Shown here in pieces: positions 11,305-21,941 of a DNA stretch of 64,000 nucleotides. Positions within the stretch are counted from its first letter, which is position 1; each line of letters opens with the position of its first letter. The DNA lies in NCBI GenBank assembly GCA_036365515.1, contig CM070873.1:177183604-177247603 (forward strand). Direction: 5' to 3'. Position numbers and translations under genes: made by a program. The stretch comes from Torymus aiolomorphi (Eukaryota; Arthropoda; Insecta; Hymenoptera; Torymidae). The notes under the pieces were generated by a model. It did not search any database, was not told where the DNA came from, and was given only the letters and a program-made list of their open reading frames with translations.

Positions 11305-14300
11305 TTCTATGTATAGGCGAAATACGCATTATTTTTAATATATATTCTGCATGTAGCTAAAATACGTGAAAATTTTGTTTCCTGTGTAAATTTGACATAC
11401 ACATAAAAGCTTCGCTTTTACGTATAGGCGAAATACAGAAAGGTTTTGTTTCATGCGCCAATGCGCACCATTTTTTGTAGAATCTGCGTACAGGCGAAAT
11501 ACGCATGCTTTATAATATATATTCTGCATAAGTATATAGCTAAAATACACGAAAATTGTGTTTCCTGCATATACGCGACATATACATAAAAGCTTTTCTT
11601 TCACGTATAGACGAAATACAGAAAGATTTTGTTTCAAGTCTATAGGCCAATCGTGCATCATTTTTTATATAATCAGCGTACAGACGAAATACGCATCATT
11701 TTTTATATAATCTGTGTATAGGCGAAATACGCATCATTTTATATAAGCTGCATATAAGCGAAATATGCTACAGAAATGAAGTCAGCGCATAATAGGTAAA
11801 CAAAATACGCATGATAAGAACTCGATATTTTATGTATAGACGAAATACGCACCGTTTTACAAATACAATCGGAGTATAGGCGAAATACGACAACATTTTT
11901 TCCTGTTTATAGGCGAAATACGCATCGTTTTTATATAAGCAGCATATAAGCGAAATATGATACAGGCTACAAATAAAGTCAGCGTATAATAGTTAAACGA
12001 AATGCGCTTGATAAGAACTCGATAGATTTTGTGTATAGACGAAATACGCACCGTTTTACAAATATAATCAGCGTATAGGCGAAATATGCATCATTTTTTA
12101 TATAATCTGTGTATAGGCGAAATACGCCAACATTTTTTCCTGTGTATAGGCGAAATACGCATCGTTTTTATATAAGCTGCATATAAGCGAAATATGATAC
12201 AGGCTACAAATAAAGCAAGCGTATAATAGTTAAACGAAATGCGCTTGATAAGAACTCGATAGATTTTGTGTATAGACGAAATACGCACCGTTTTACAAAT
12301 ATAATCAGCGTATAGGCGAAATATGCATCATTTTTTATATAATCTGTGTATAGGCGAAATACGCCAACATTTTTTCCTGTGTATAGGCGAAATACGCATC
12401 GTTTTTATATAAGCTGCATATAAGCGAAATATGCTACAGGCCAGAAATGAAGTCAGCGCATAATAGGTTAACGAAATACGCATGATAAGAACTCGATAGA
12501 TTTTGTGTATAGATGAAATACGCACCATTTTACAAATATAATCGGCGTATAGGCGAAATACGCCAACATTTTTTCCTGTGTATAGGCGAAATACGCATCG
12601 TTTTTATATAAGCAGCATATAAGCGAAATATGCTACAGGGTACAAATAAAGTCAGCGTATAATAGTTAAACGAAATGCGCTTGATATAAGAAATCGATAG
12701 ATTTTGTGTATAGACGAAATACGCACCGTTTTACAAATATAATCAGCGTATAGGCGAAATACGCATAATTTTTTATATAATCTGTGTATAGGCGAAATAC
12801 GCCAACATTTTTTCCTGTGTATAGGCGAAATACGCATCGTTTTTATATAAGCAGCATATAAGCGACATATGCTACAGGCTACAAATAAAGTCAGCGTATA
12901 ATAGTTGATAAGAACTCGATAGATTTTATGTATAGACGAAATACGCACCGTTTTACAAATATAATCGGGGTATAGGCGATATACGCCAACATTTTTCCTG
13001 TGTATAGGCGAAATATGCATCTATTTATATAAACAGTATATAAGCGAAATATGCTGCAGGCCAGAAATGAAGTCAGCGCATAATAGGTAAACGAAATACG
13101 CATGATAAGAACTCGATAGATTTTGTGTATAGACGAAATACGCACCGTTTTACAAATATAATCGGCGTATAGGCGAAATACGCCAACATTTTTTCCTGTG
13201 TATAGGCGAAATACGCATCGTTTTTATATAAGCTGCATATAAGCGAAATATGCTACAGGCCAGAAATGAAGTCAGCGCATAATAGGTAAACGAAATACGC
13301 ATGATAAGAACTCGATAGATTTTGTGTATAGACGAAATACGCACCGTTTTACAAATATAATCAGCGTATAGGCGAAATACGCATCATTTTTTATATAATC
13401 TGTGTATAGGCGAAATACGCCAACATTTTTTCCTGTGTATAGGCAAAATACGCATCGTTTTTATATAAGCTGCATATAAGCGAAATATGCTACAGGCCAG
13501 AAATGAAGTCAGCGCATAATAGGTAAACGAAATACGCATGATAAGAACTGGATAGATTTTGTGTATAGACGAAATACGCACCGTTTTACAAATACAATCG
13601 GCGTATAGGCTAAATACGCCAACATATTTTCCTGTGTATAGGCGAAATACACATCGTTTTTATATAAGCAGCATATAAGCGAAATATGCTACAGGCTACA
13701 AATAAAGTCAGCGTATAATAGTTAAACGAAATGCGCTTGATAAGAACTCGATAGATTTTGTGTATAGACGAAATACGCACCGTTTTACAAATATAATCAG
13801 CGTATAGGCGAAATACGCATCATTTTTTATATAATCTGTGTATAGGCGAAATACGCCAACATTTTTTCCTGTGTATAGGCGAAATACGCATCGTTCTTAT
13901 ATAAGCTGCATATAAGCGAAATATGCTACAGGCCAGAAATGAAGTCAGCGCATAATAGGTAAACGAAATACGCATGATAAGAACTCGATAGATTTTGTGT
14001 ATAGATGAAATACGCACCGTTTTACAAATACAATCGGCGTATAGGCGAAATACGCCAACATTTTTTCCTGTGTATAGGCGAAATACGCATCGTTCTTATA
14101 TAAGCTGCATATAAGCGAAATATGCTACAGGCCAGAAATGAAGTCAGCGCATAATAGGTAAACGAAATACGCATGATAAGAACTGGATAGATTTTGTGTA
14201 TAGACGAAATACGCACCGTTTTACAAATATAATCAGCGTATAGGCGAAATACGCATCATTTTTTATATAATCTGTGTATAGGCGAAATACGCCAACATTT

Positions 14301-14497
14301 TTTCCTGTGTATAGGCGAAATACGCATCGTTTTTATATAAGCAGCATATAAGCGACATATGCTACAGGCTACAAATAAAGTCAGCGTATAATAGTTGATA
14401 AGAACTCGATAGATTTTGTGTATAGACGAAATACGCTCCGTTTTACAAATATAATAAGCGTATAGGCGAAATACGCATCATTTTTTATATAATCTGT
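11305..14497 (+). repeat. Satellite array, left part (hairpin-core higher-order repeat)
   Basis: Built from subunits of about 33-49 bp that share a core reading GTATAGGCGAAATACGC, in which GCGTAT and ATACGC can pair around a 7-base loop. Five or six subunits with different tails form higher-order units of about 198 or 237 bp. The tails include CAACATTTTTTCCT, ATCGTTTTTATATAAGC, a GAAATGAAGTCAGCGC type, a GATAAGAACTCGATAG type and CCGTTTTACAAATAT. The left edge (11.3-11.8 kb) is more diverged. The array is cut at 14497 by the BEL/Pao insertion and resumes at 21942. Minus-strand frames of about 65 codons recur only because several subunits are multiples of three. Confidence 0.92.
14493..14497 (+). 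other. Target site duplication TCTGT (left)
   Basis: TCTGT precedes the 5' LTR and recurs at 21942-21946 after the 3' LTR. Removing the element and one copy restores the satellite reading ...TATAATCTGTGTATAGGC, as in intact units. Confidence 0.9.
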
Positions 14498-15466
14498 TGT
14501 TTGGGAATTCAGTAATTTGAATTCCCGCGGTTATGCTCAGCTCGGTACGACTCACGGCGCTGCCACGGCGCGGCAGCACCTCGCGGCCTCTCGGCGGAAC
14601 AGCCGAGACACTACACTGATTCACAAGGTGAATTCGCGCTGTTTCGGTCTCTCTCGCTCTCTCACATACAAATGTGAGAGAGATTGTCATTTGATTCGCG
14701 AAGTGAATCGTGAAGGCCAAGAAGACGGAAACGTTCAAGGCCTCGCTCTCTCTCATCAGCCGTGCCACGAGGAACATCTCGCCATCTTGATCTCCTCAAT
14801 TAGCAACGGTTTTCTCACGGATTTCACTGGTTCAACTCAACGAGGAATTTCAACACAGGCTACACTCAACTCTCATCAAGGGCTCATCACTCAAGCAACA
14901 CTCAAGGCGCTTATACTGCGATTAGTATAATCAACGCTACAGCAAGGTAATCACTCACATACTTGAGGTTAAGTTGCCACCCACGTGGTGATACAGGTGG
15001 CATGTGCGCAGTGCAAAGTGAATCAAAGCTACAGCAAGGCAACTGATTCAATAATAATCAGTTGCACTTATTCATAAACAGCAAGCAAGCAAGCTTCAGT
15101 GTGCGGGAGCCAAGCAGGGAGTTATCTGGGTAAACTCTACCACCAACAACGGACAAACTCAACTCAGTGGAATTTCTTCAATCACTCAACAGGTTAGTAA
15201 TCCCTTAGAAGGGATTTCTATACTCAAGCACCGTTATTATAGCTATCTACGAGGGGACGAAAACTCAACCAGTGCTCCTGTAAATTCATCGTGTAATTTA
15301 AACTCCCTTTTCAATTGATGTGAAATTAAAAACAAAATTTGTAATTTATTTAATAAGTGACTTTGTGAATATAGTTTCTATTTTCAATTTACTTCTGTGT
15401 GTGACTTCAATTTATTTTAACACCCACAGCATGTTTACTCACATATAATTATGGCTTACTCAAACA
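14498..15466 (+). repeat. 5' LTR of the BEL/Pao element
   Basis: Starts TGTTTGGGAATTCAG and ends CTTACTCAAACA, i.e. TG...CA. The first third is GC-rich, the rest AT-rich. It matches 20973-21941 at a constant offset of 6475 bp with single-base differences (for example near 14687, 15259 and 15318). A 137-codon frame near its start is present in both LTRs but has no known domain. Confidence 0.93.
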
Positions 15467-15469
15467 TTT

Positions 15470-15486
15470 TGGTCCTTCGAGCCGGA
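15470..15486 (+). other. Primer binding site, tRNA-Tyr type
   Basis: TGGTCCTTCGAGCCGGA lies 3 bases after the 5' LTR. It is the complement of the 3' end of an insect tRNA-Tyr acceptor and T arm including CCA, as judged from the known Drosophila tRNA-Tyr end. Confidence 0.8.
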
Positions 15487-15557
15487 TTTACATGCTGTGG
15501 TGTGACTCGAGCCAGTGAATAAATACTCATTAAGGAAATTATCAACAGATTATCATC

Positions 15558-17018
15558 ATGGCACACTCAAACCAGGATGACCTCAAGGAGCTGGAACAAG
15601 CAGGCGCTGTCGATGCTGAAAAAGAGGATGTCATCGGGGCAGCGAAGCGGACTGGCAGCCGCCAACTCAATGTGCCTGGACTCACCATTGTTGACACTCA
15701 AACAAAAACTCGCTCCAAGTCTCCAGGTTCAATTCCAGCTTCATTCCTGTGTAAGGTTAATTCTCAATACCTGCGGCTTGATTCACTGGAGAGGATCACC
15801 GCCTATATACGGATTAGGAAGGAAACTGCTACGCTTCCAGTGATTATGGCTTGGAAGCAGGATGCTGAGGAGCTGTACGCATTGTACAAACAGGACCATG
15901 CTGTGATAGAAGCAAGTTGTCCAGCAGCTTTCACCGACAATGACTATTTCAAGGCTGAGTTTCATAAGTCGGTCCATGAAACGTATCATACTATTGTGTT
16001 CGAGGTTAGCAGTTTGGAGGAAGACTGGAAGTCCAAGCATCGTTTCACTCAACCAAGCATCGGACAAACTCAGAACACTCATTTAAGTAAGCTGCCAGAG
16101 ATCAAGTTGCCAACCTTCAGCGGAGCATATACTGAGTGGCCTTCATATAAGGAAATGTTCACGGGATTAATTCTGAATCGGCCTGGACTCAAAACTTATG
16201 AGAAGCTACACTACCTGCGCAGCTCTCTCAGCGGAACACCACTCACACTCATACAAGGATTTTCACTCAACGATGAGTCTCTCACACCAGCATGGGCTAC
16301 ATTAGTGACGAGGTTTGAGAATAAACGAGTCCTATTGAATGATCAGCTTGACCATCTACTCGAGTTGAATGCTGTTACGTCGAAAAACCCGGCCACACTC
16401 AACACCTTGATTTCGGAGATGTCAAAAATTAGGAAATCCCTCAATCTGTTGGTACCACAAGAGCAGCTAGGAGACTGCATACTGGCTCATCGCCTGTCAA
16501 AGCTCATTGACAGGTCAACTCGAGAAGCATGGGAGACTTCTCGAGTTTCCATCACGGAGCTGCCAACATTTGAGGAATTTGAGTCCTTCCTGATCGCGCG
16601 GGTGCGTGCATTGGAAATTGCAGCTGACTCACCAGCATCCACTCAAAAACCGGCCAACACTCAAACCTCAAAACCATCAAGGTCTCTTCACGTCACCAGT
16701 CCAACTCAACCACGGCAAGACTCACAGAAGGTGACACACTCAACTCGGATTTCTCAACATCCATGCACTTATTGTGGTGAGCCGCATTTTATTGTGGCTT
16801 GTCAACAGTTCAAATTGCTCAATGAACAACAACGGAGAAAATTTGTCATGGAAAAGCCGCTGTGCTATAACTGCCTCGGTCTGCACTCAGCTAAGAACGG
16901 CAAGTCACAATATAAGTGCAGGCACTGCAATGGAAATCATCACACCATGATTCATGTGCCAAGAGACCCTGAAAGGAAAACTCAAACCAACTCAGCATCC
17001 GGATCAACTCAAAATTAG
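15558..17018 (+). CDS. gag: BEL/Pao Gag
   Basis: Frame of 486 codons from ATG 15558 to TAG 17016-17018. The middle has the DUF1759 block typical of Pao-type Gag (LPEIKLPTFSGAYTEWPSYK near residue 178). The C-terminal part carries Cys/His motifs: CTYCGEPHFIVAC, then CYNCLGLHSAKN and CRHCNGNHHTMIH, which are zinc knuckles of the nucleocapsid type. Gag would assemble the cytoplasmic particle and package the element RNA. The stop is in frame with pol, which starts without any frame change, so either the TAG is read through to make Gag-Pol or it is an inactivating mutation; most BEL/Pao elements have one continuous frame. Thr-Gln, Asn-Ser and Leu-Asn pairs are frequent because of the ACTCA-rich DNA. 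Confidence 0.92.
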   Translation: MAHSNQDDLKELEQAGAVDAEKEDVIGAAKRTGSRQLNVPGLTIVDTQTKTRSKSPGSIPASFLCKVNSQYLRLDSLERITAYIRIRKETATLPVIMAWKQDAEELYALYKQDHAVIEASCPAAFTDNDYFKAEFHKSVHETYHTIVFEVSSLEEDWKSKHRFTQPSIGQTQNTHLSKLPEIKLPTFSGAYTEWPSYKEMFTGLILNRPGLKTYEKLHYLRSSLSGTPLTLIQGFSLNDESLTPAWATLVTRFENKRVLLNDQLDHLLELNAVTSKNPATLNTLISEMSKIRKSLNLLVPQEQLGDCILAHRLSKLIDRSTREAWETSRVSITELPTFEEFESFLIARVRALEIAADSPASTQKPANTQTSKPSRSLHVTSPTQPRQDSQKVTHSTRISQHPCTYCGEPHFIVACQQFKLLNEQQRRKFVMEKPLCYNCLGLHSAKNGKSQYKCRHCNGNHHTMIHVPRDPERKTQTNSASGSTQN

Positions 17019-20000
17019 GACAACGGCGCAATCATCTCACAACACGGTCAAACTCAACATGATTACTCAACTTCTCAACTCACTTTACTTGCAACTGCAT
17101 TGGCATGGTACGACTCACCGGTGACATCTCATCAACTCAGAATACTCATTGACTCAGGCTCGGAACTCTCATTCATCTCCAAGGATTCTGTGGATTTACT
17201 CAACATTAAGCGGCAACACTCAACTATACCAATTCTTGGAGTTGGCGGCACGCACTCAACTCAAACTCTCGGAAAGGCTCAACTCACCTTACGCACCATC
17301 TACAAAAATCTCACCATTCGGATCACAGCTCACATTATACGCCAAGTCTCAACACTATTACCATCAGAAGAATGTGAGCAACGTCAGTGGCAACATACAG
17401 AGAAACTCAACTTGGCTGATCCGACATTTTGGAAACCTCAACCAGTAGATGTACTTATCGGAGCGGACTATTACGGCCAAATCATCAAACCTAATCTCAT
17501 AAGGGGAAGTGTGATTGAACCGATCGCACAATTATCAATTTTCGGCTGGCTGCTAATAGGTCCATCAAACTCAGCTGTGCAACACAAGGTAGTACATCAT
17601 ACAACGACCCCACTCAACACTGAAGACTTGCAGGAACTACTCACCCGCTTTTGGGTTCAAGAAGAGCCCCCATCAACGTCTGCAGTCAAACTCAACAAGG
17701 AAGACGCATTGTGTGAACAACACTTTGCTGAGACTCATACGAGAGATACTCAGGGACGATACCAAGTTAGATTACCTCTCACAGAATCTGCAGACGTACT
17801 CGGAAACTCATTCGGAAAAGCTCAAGCGTGCCTCAAGAGAATACTCATAAAATGCAATCAAAACAGCATCTACAAGGAAAGGTACTACTCGTTCATGGAT
17901 GAATACTGCAAATTGGGCCATATGGTGCGGATCCCTCAACAGGACATATCTGCCAAACCATCTTACTATCTTCCTCACCATGGAGTATTACGAGAAGATA
18001 GTTTAACGACAAAACTCAGAGCAGTTTTCAATGGTTCAGCACTCACAACAACTGGAAAATCACTCAATGACATCATGCATACTGGACCTAACCTCTCACC
18101 TAACATTGTGGATGTTCTCATCTGGATTCGAACTCAACCATTTGTCTTCTCAACTGACGTTACAAAAATGTACCGTCAGATCAAGGTTCACCCTCAAGAT
18201 TGGAATCTACAACGCATTTTATGGGTAGATGAAACGGGTCAACTTACTCACTTCCATTTGACTACAGTCACCTATGGAACACGAGCAGCCCCTTATTTAG
18301 CAATTCGGACTCTTCTTCAGCTGGTAAAGGATGAAGGAGACAAATATCCACTTGCCATTGACTCACTTCTATTTGGAAGGTATGTGGATGACATCTTCGG
18401 TGGAGCTGCATCAACGGAACTTCTCATTGAAAAGGCCAAGCAGTTAACCGCACTATGCAAGGCGGGCGGTTTTCCATTGGCAAAATGGAACTCAAACTCA
18501 TCTGGCTTCCTCAAGGAATTTCTTAAAGAGCCAACAGCTGAAGAAGCTGTGCTTTTAGATGATTGCGCTACAAATATACTCGGGATGAAATGGCTCCCAC
18601 ACTCGGACAAACTCACCTTCAGAACAACTCTGCCACCTCTTCAGGAAATGATAACAAAGCGGATTATACTTTCTGAAGTATCTCAACTATACGATCCCAT
18701 TGGAATTATCTCACCGGTTGTAATCACATCAAAAATCCTCCTGCAAGAACTGTGGCTCCACAAGCTGTCTTGGGACGAATCTCTGCCAAACTCAATCGTG
18801 AAGAAATGGCTGCACATCCGAGAAGATCTCACTCACCTGAAGACAATCGCCTTACCCAGGTGGTTAGGAATTCAGGAAAACTCAATTGTAGAACTTCATG
18901 GCTTCTCGGATGCTTCTGACAAGCAATGGCTGCAGTTCTCTACATTAAATCTACAACACCAAACTCTCACTCAACATCATCAGTTCTAATCTCCAAAACA
19001 AAGGTGGCACCACTCAAGCGACTGCCAATCCCACGATTGGAATTGGGAGCGGCAGTACTACTCACTAAGCTGGCAAAACATGTTTTGGACTACTCACGAT
19101 TGCCAATCTCACACATACATTTATGGACAGACGCAAAGGTAGCACTCACATGGATACGCTCACACCCCTCAAAATGGAAGGACTTTGTTGGAAATAGAGT
19201 TGCTTTAATTCAAGAACTCATTCCAACAGCACAATGGAGACATGTGCCTGGAGCAGATAATCCAGCGGATTGTGCCTCGCGCGGCTTACTCACTTCACAA
19301 CTCAGAGAGCATCACTTATGGTGGCATGGACCAAGTTGGCTCTGCCAGAAGAATCAGGTTGGCCTTCTCAAGCATCCTCTATCCAAGAAACCAATCTTCC
19401 AGAAATGAGGGCTAAGGTCACACTCACCGCAGCCAAGTCAAACTCAAGCAAATTGTGGGACATCATCGATTATTACTCATCACTCACTCAACTCATAAGA
19501 ATAACTGGATGGGTAATGCTCGCATGTGATAGATTCAAGGCAAAAGGAAAAACTCACCATGAATCGAAACTCACAACTGATCTACTCATTCAGGCAAAAC
19601 TCTTCTGGGTCAAGAAAATTCAGCAGGTTCATTTTCACTCAGAACTCATTATGCTGAAAAATTCTCAAGTCCCAAGAAATCATGTTTTCAACCGACTGAC
19701 TGCCTACATTGACTCAATAGGAATTGTTCGAGTAGGAGGGCGGCTTCAAAAAACTCAACTCGATCATCACTCAAAACACCCAGCAATATTACCACGGAGC
19801 AGTCAACTCACCACACTGATCATTCGGAACGCTCACCTCTCAACGTTACACGGTGGCGCTCAACTCACTTTGGCACACACTCGGCAGGAATTTTGGATAA
19901 TCGGAGGCAGAGCACCGGTCAAGTCACATATCTTAAAGTGTGTGACTTGTGCAAGGTATCGGGCTCAACGGGCTCAGCAACTCATGGGGCAATTACCCAT

Positions 20001-20943
20001 GGCCAGGGTCACCCCATCACCACCTTTCACTCACACTGGGATCGATTACGCCGGGCCAATCACCATTAACTCATGGAAAGGTCGTGGATCCAAAACATAC
20101 AAGGGCTGGATTTGTATCTTTGTGTGCTTCTCAACGTCAGCTGTTCATCTAGAACTGGTCAGTGACTACTCAACGGACGGATTCTTAGCGGCATACAGAC
20201 GGTTCACCTCAAGGAGAGGGATACCCTCCAAACTATACTCAGACTGTGGAACGAACTTCATCGGAGCAGCAAGGGAACTGAAGACTCTATTTTCTCAACA
20301 CCAACATGAAAACTCAATCTTGTACAACTCACTAGCGAACGAGGGAACCCAATGGATATTCAACCCACCTGCTGCACCTCATATGGGAGGCAAGTGGGAA
20401 GCAGTAGTGAAATCAGTCAAATTTCACCTGCGACGGACCATTGGGGACACTCAACTCACCTTTGAAGCTTCAGCTACCTTGCTCACTCAAATAGAAGCAT
20501 TACTCAACTCAAGGCCGCTAGAACCACTCAGTGAAGACCCAGAAGACATAAATGCACTCACACCCGGACACTTTCTCATCGGCAAGGCATTGAACTCGGT
20601 GCCTGAACCAAGCTTACTCACCTTCAAGGAATCAAGGCTTTCCAAATGGCAACTCATTCAACGGATCACTCAGCAATTTTGGAAGCATTGGTCAACTCAA
20701 TACCTTCAACGGCTTCAATCAATTTCAAAATGGCATCATCCCTCTCATGAGATAAAAGTGGGTTCCATGGTACTACTCACGGATGAACACTCACCCCCAA
20801 GCAAATGGCCACTCGCAAGAGTCACTCAACTTCACCCTGGAACTGACAATCTCACCAGAGTTGTAACAATAAAGACGGCCACCACTCAACTCACCCGCCC
20901 AATTGCAAAACTCGCCATCTTGCCAGTGCCAATCGGAAATTAA
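17019..20943 (+). pseudogene. pol: BEL/Pao Pol: protease, RT, RNase H, integrase, with two frameshifts
   Basis: In frame with gag after the TAG; the first ATG is at 17100. Domains in order: retropepsin (DUF1758) with LIDSGSELSFIS, catalytic Asp-Ser-Gly near 17151; reverse transcriptase with GRYVDDIFGG, the YVDD box at 18381-18392; RNase H beginning HGFSDASDK near 18898. The frame then breaks near 18920 and continues in a second frame (18926-19408, PRLELGAAVLL, HLWTDAKVAL, VPGADNPADCASRG). It breaks again near 19340 and continues in a third frame to TAA 20941-20943. That last part holds the integrase zinc site (NAHLSTLHGG, CVTCARYR) and catalytic core (GIDYAGP, YSDCGTNF, GGKWEAVVKSVK). All catalytic residues I looked for are present, so the breaks are recent or technical. 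Confidence 0.9.
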
Positions 20944-20961
20944 ATCAACCTGGCGGTTGAT

Positions 20962-20972
20962 GGCGGGCGGAA
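20962..20972 (+). other. Polypurine tract region before the 3' LTR
   Basis: GGCGGGCGGAA directly abuts the 3' LTR start TGTTTGGG, the expected position of the plus-strand primer. Confidence 0.6.
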
Positions 20973-21941
20973 TGTTTGGGAATTCAGTAATTTGAATTCC
21001 CGCGGTTATGCTCAGCTCGGTACGACTCACGGCGCTGCCACGGCGCGGCAGCACCTCGCGGCCTCTCGGCGGAACAGCCGAGACACTACACTGATTCACA
21101 AGGTGAATTCGCGCTGTTTCGGTCTCTCTCGCTCTCTCACATACAAATGTGAGAGAGATTGTGATTTGATTCGCGAAGTGAATCGTGAAGGCCAAGAAGA
21201 CGGAAACGTTCAAGGCCTCGCTCTCTCTCATCAGCCGTGCCACGAGGAACATCTCGCCATCTTGATCTCCTCAATTAGCAACGGTTTTCTCACGGATTTC
21301 ACTGGTTCAACTCAACGAGGAATTTCAACACAGGCTACACTCAACTCTCATCAAGGGCTCATCACTCAAGCAACACTCAAGGCGCTTATACTGCGATTAG
21401 TATAATCAACGCTACAGCAAGGTAATCACTCACATACTTGAGGTTAAGTTGCCACCCACGTGGTGATACAGGTGGCATGTGCGCAGTGCAAAGTGAATCA
21501 AAGCTACAGCAAGGCAACTGATTCAATAATAATCAGTTGCACTTATTCATAAACAGCAAGCAAGCAAGCTTCAGTGTGCGGGAGCCAAGCAGGGAGTTAT
21601 CTGGGTAAACTCTACCACCAACAACGGACAAACTCAACTCAGTGGAATTTCTTCAATCACTCAACAGGTTAGTAATCCCTTAGAAGGGATTTCTATACTC
21701 AAGCACCGTTATTATAGCTATCTACGAGGGGACAAAAACTCAACCAGTGCTCCTGTAAATTCATCGTGTAATTTAAACTCCCTTTTCAATTTATGTGAAA
21801 TTAAAAACAAAATTTGTAATTTATTTAATAAGTGACTTTGTGAATATAGTTTCTATTTTCAATTTACTTCTGTGTGTGACTTCAATTTATTTTAACACCC
21901 ACAGCATGTTTACTCACATATAATTATGGCTTACTCAAACA
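20973..21941 (+). repeat. 3' LTR of the BEL/Pao element
   Basis: Nearly identical to 14498-15466, ending TTACTCAAACA directly before the second TCTGT. The pol frame stops 29 bases before it. Confidence 0.93.

Larger units (their letters stand above)
14498..21941 (+). mobile_element. BEL/Pao LTR retrotransposon, full length, inserted in the satellite
   Basis: Two 969-bp LTRs flank gag and pol. Order is 5' LTR, tRNA-Tyr-type primer binding site, gag, in-frame TAG, pol with protease, reverse transcriptase, RNase H and integrase, polypurine tract, 3' LTR. The LTRs differ by only about three substitutions that I noticed, so the insertion is recent. Pol carries two frameshifts, so this copy is probably not autonomous unless they are assembly errors. 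No env-like frame lies between integrase and the 3' LTR. The whole element is strikingly enriched in ACTCA on the plus strand. A perfect 5-bp duplication TCTGT surrounds it. Confidence 0.93.

Noticed and set aside
11305..14497. CRISPR-like array
   Set aside because: Units are repeats with related tails, not unique spacers, there are no cas genes, and the context is eukaryotic.
14517..14930. 137-codon frame at the start of the 5' LTR (also at 20992-21405)
   Set aside because: Lies in LTR sequence, identical copies are explained by LTR identity, and no known domain is present.
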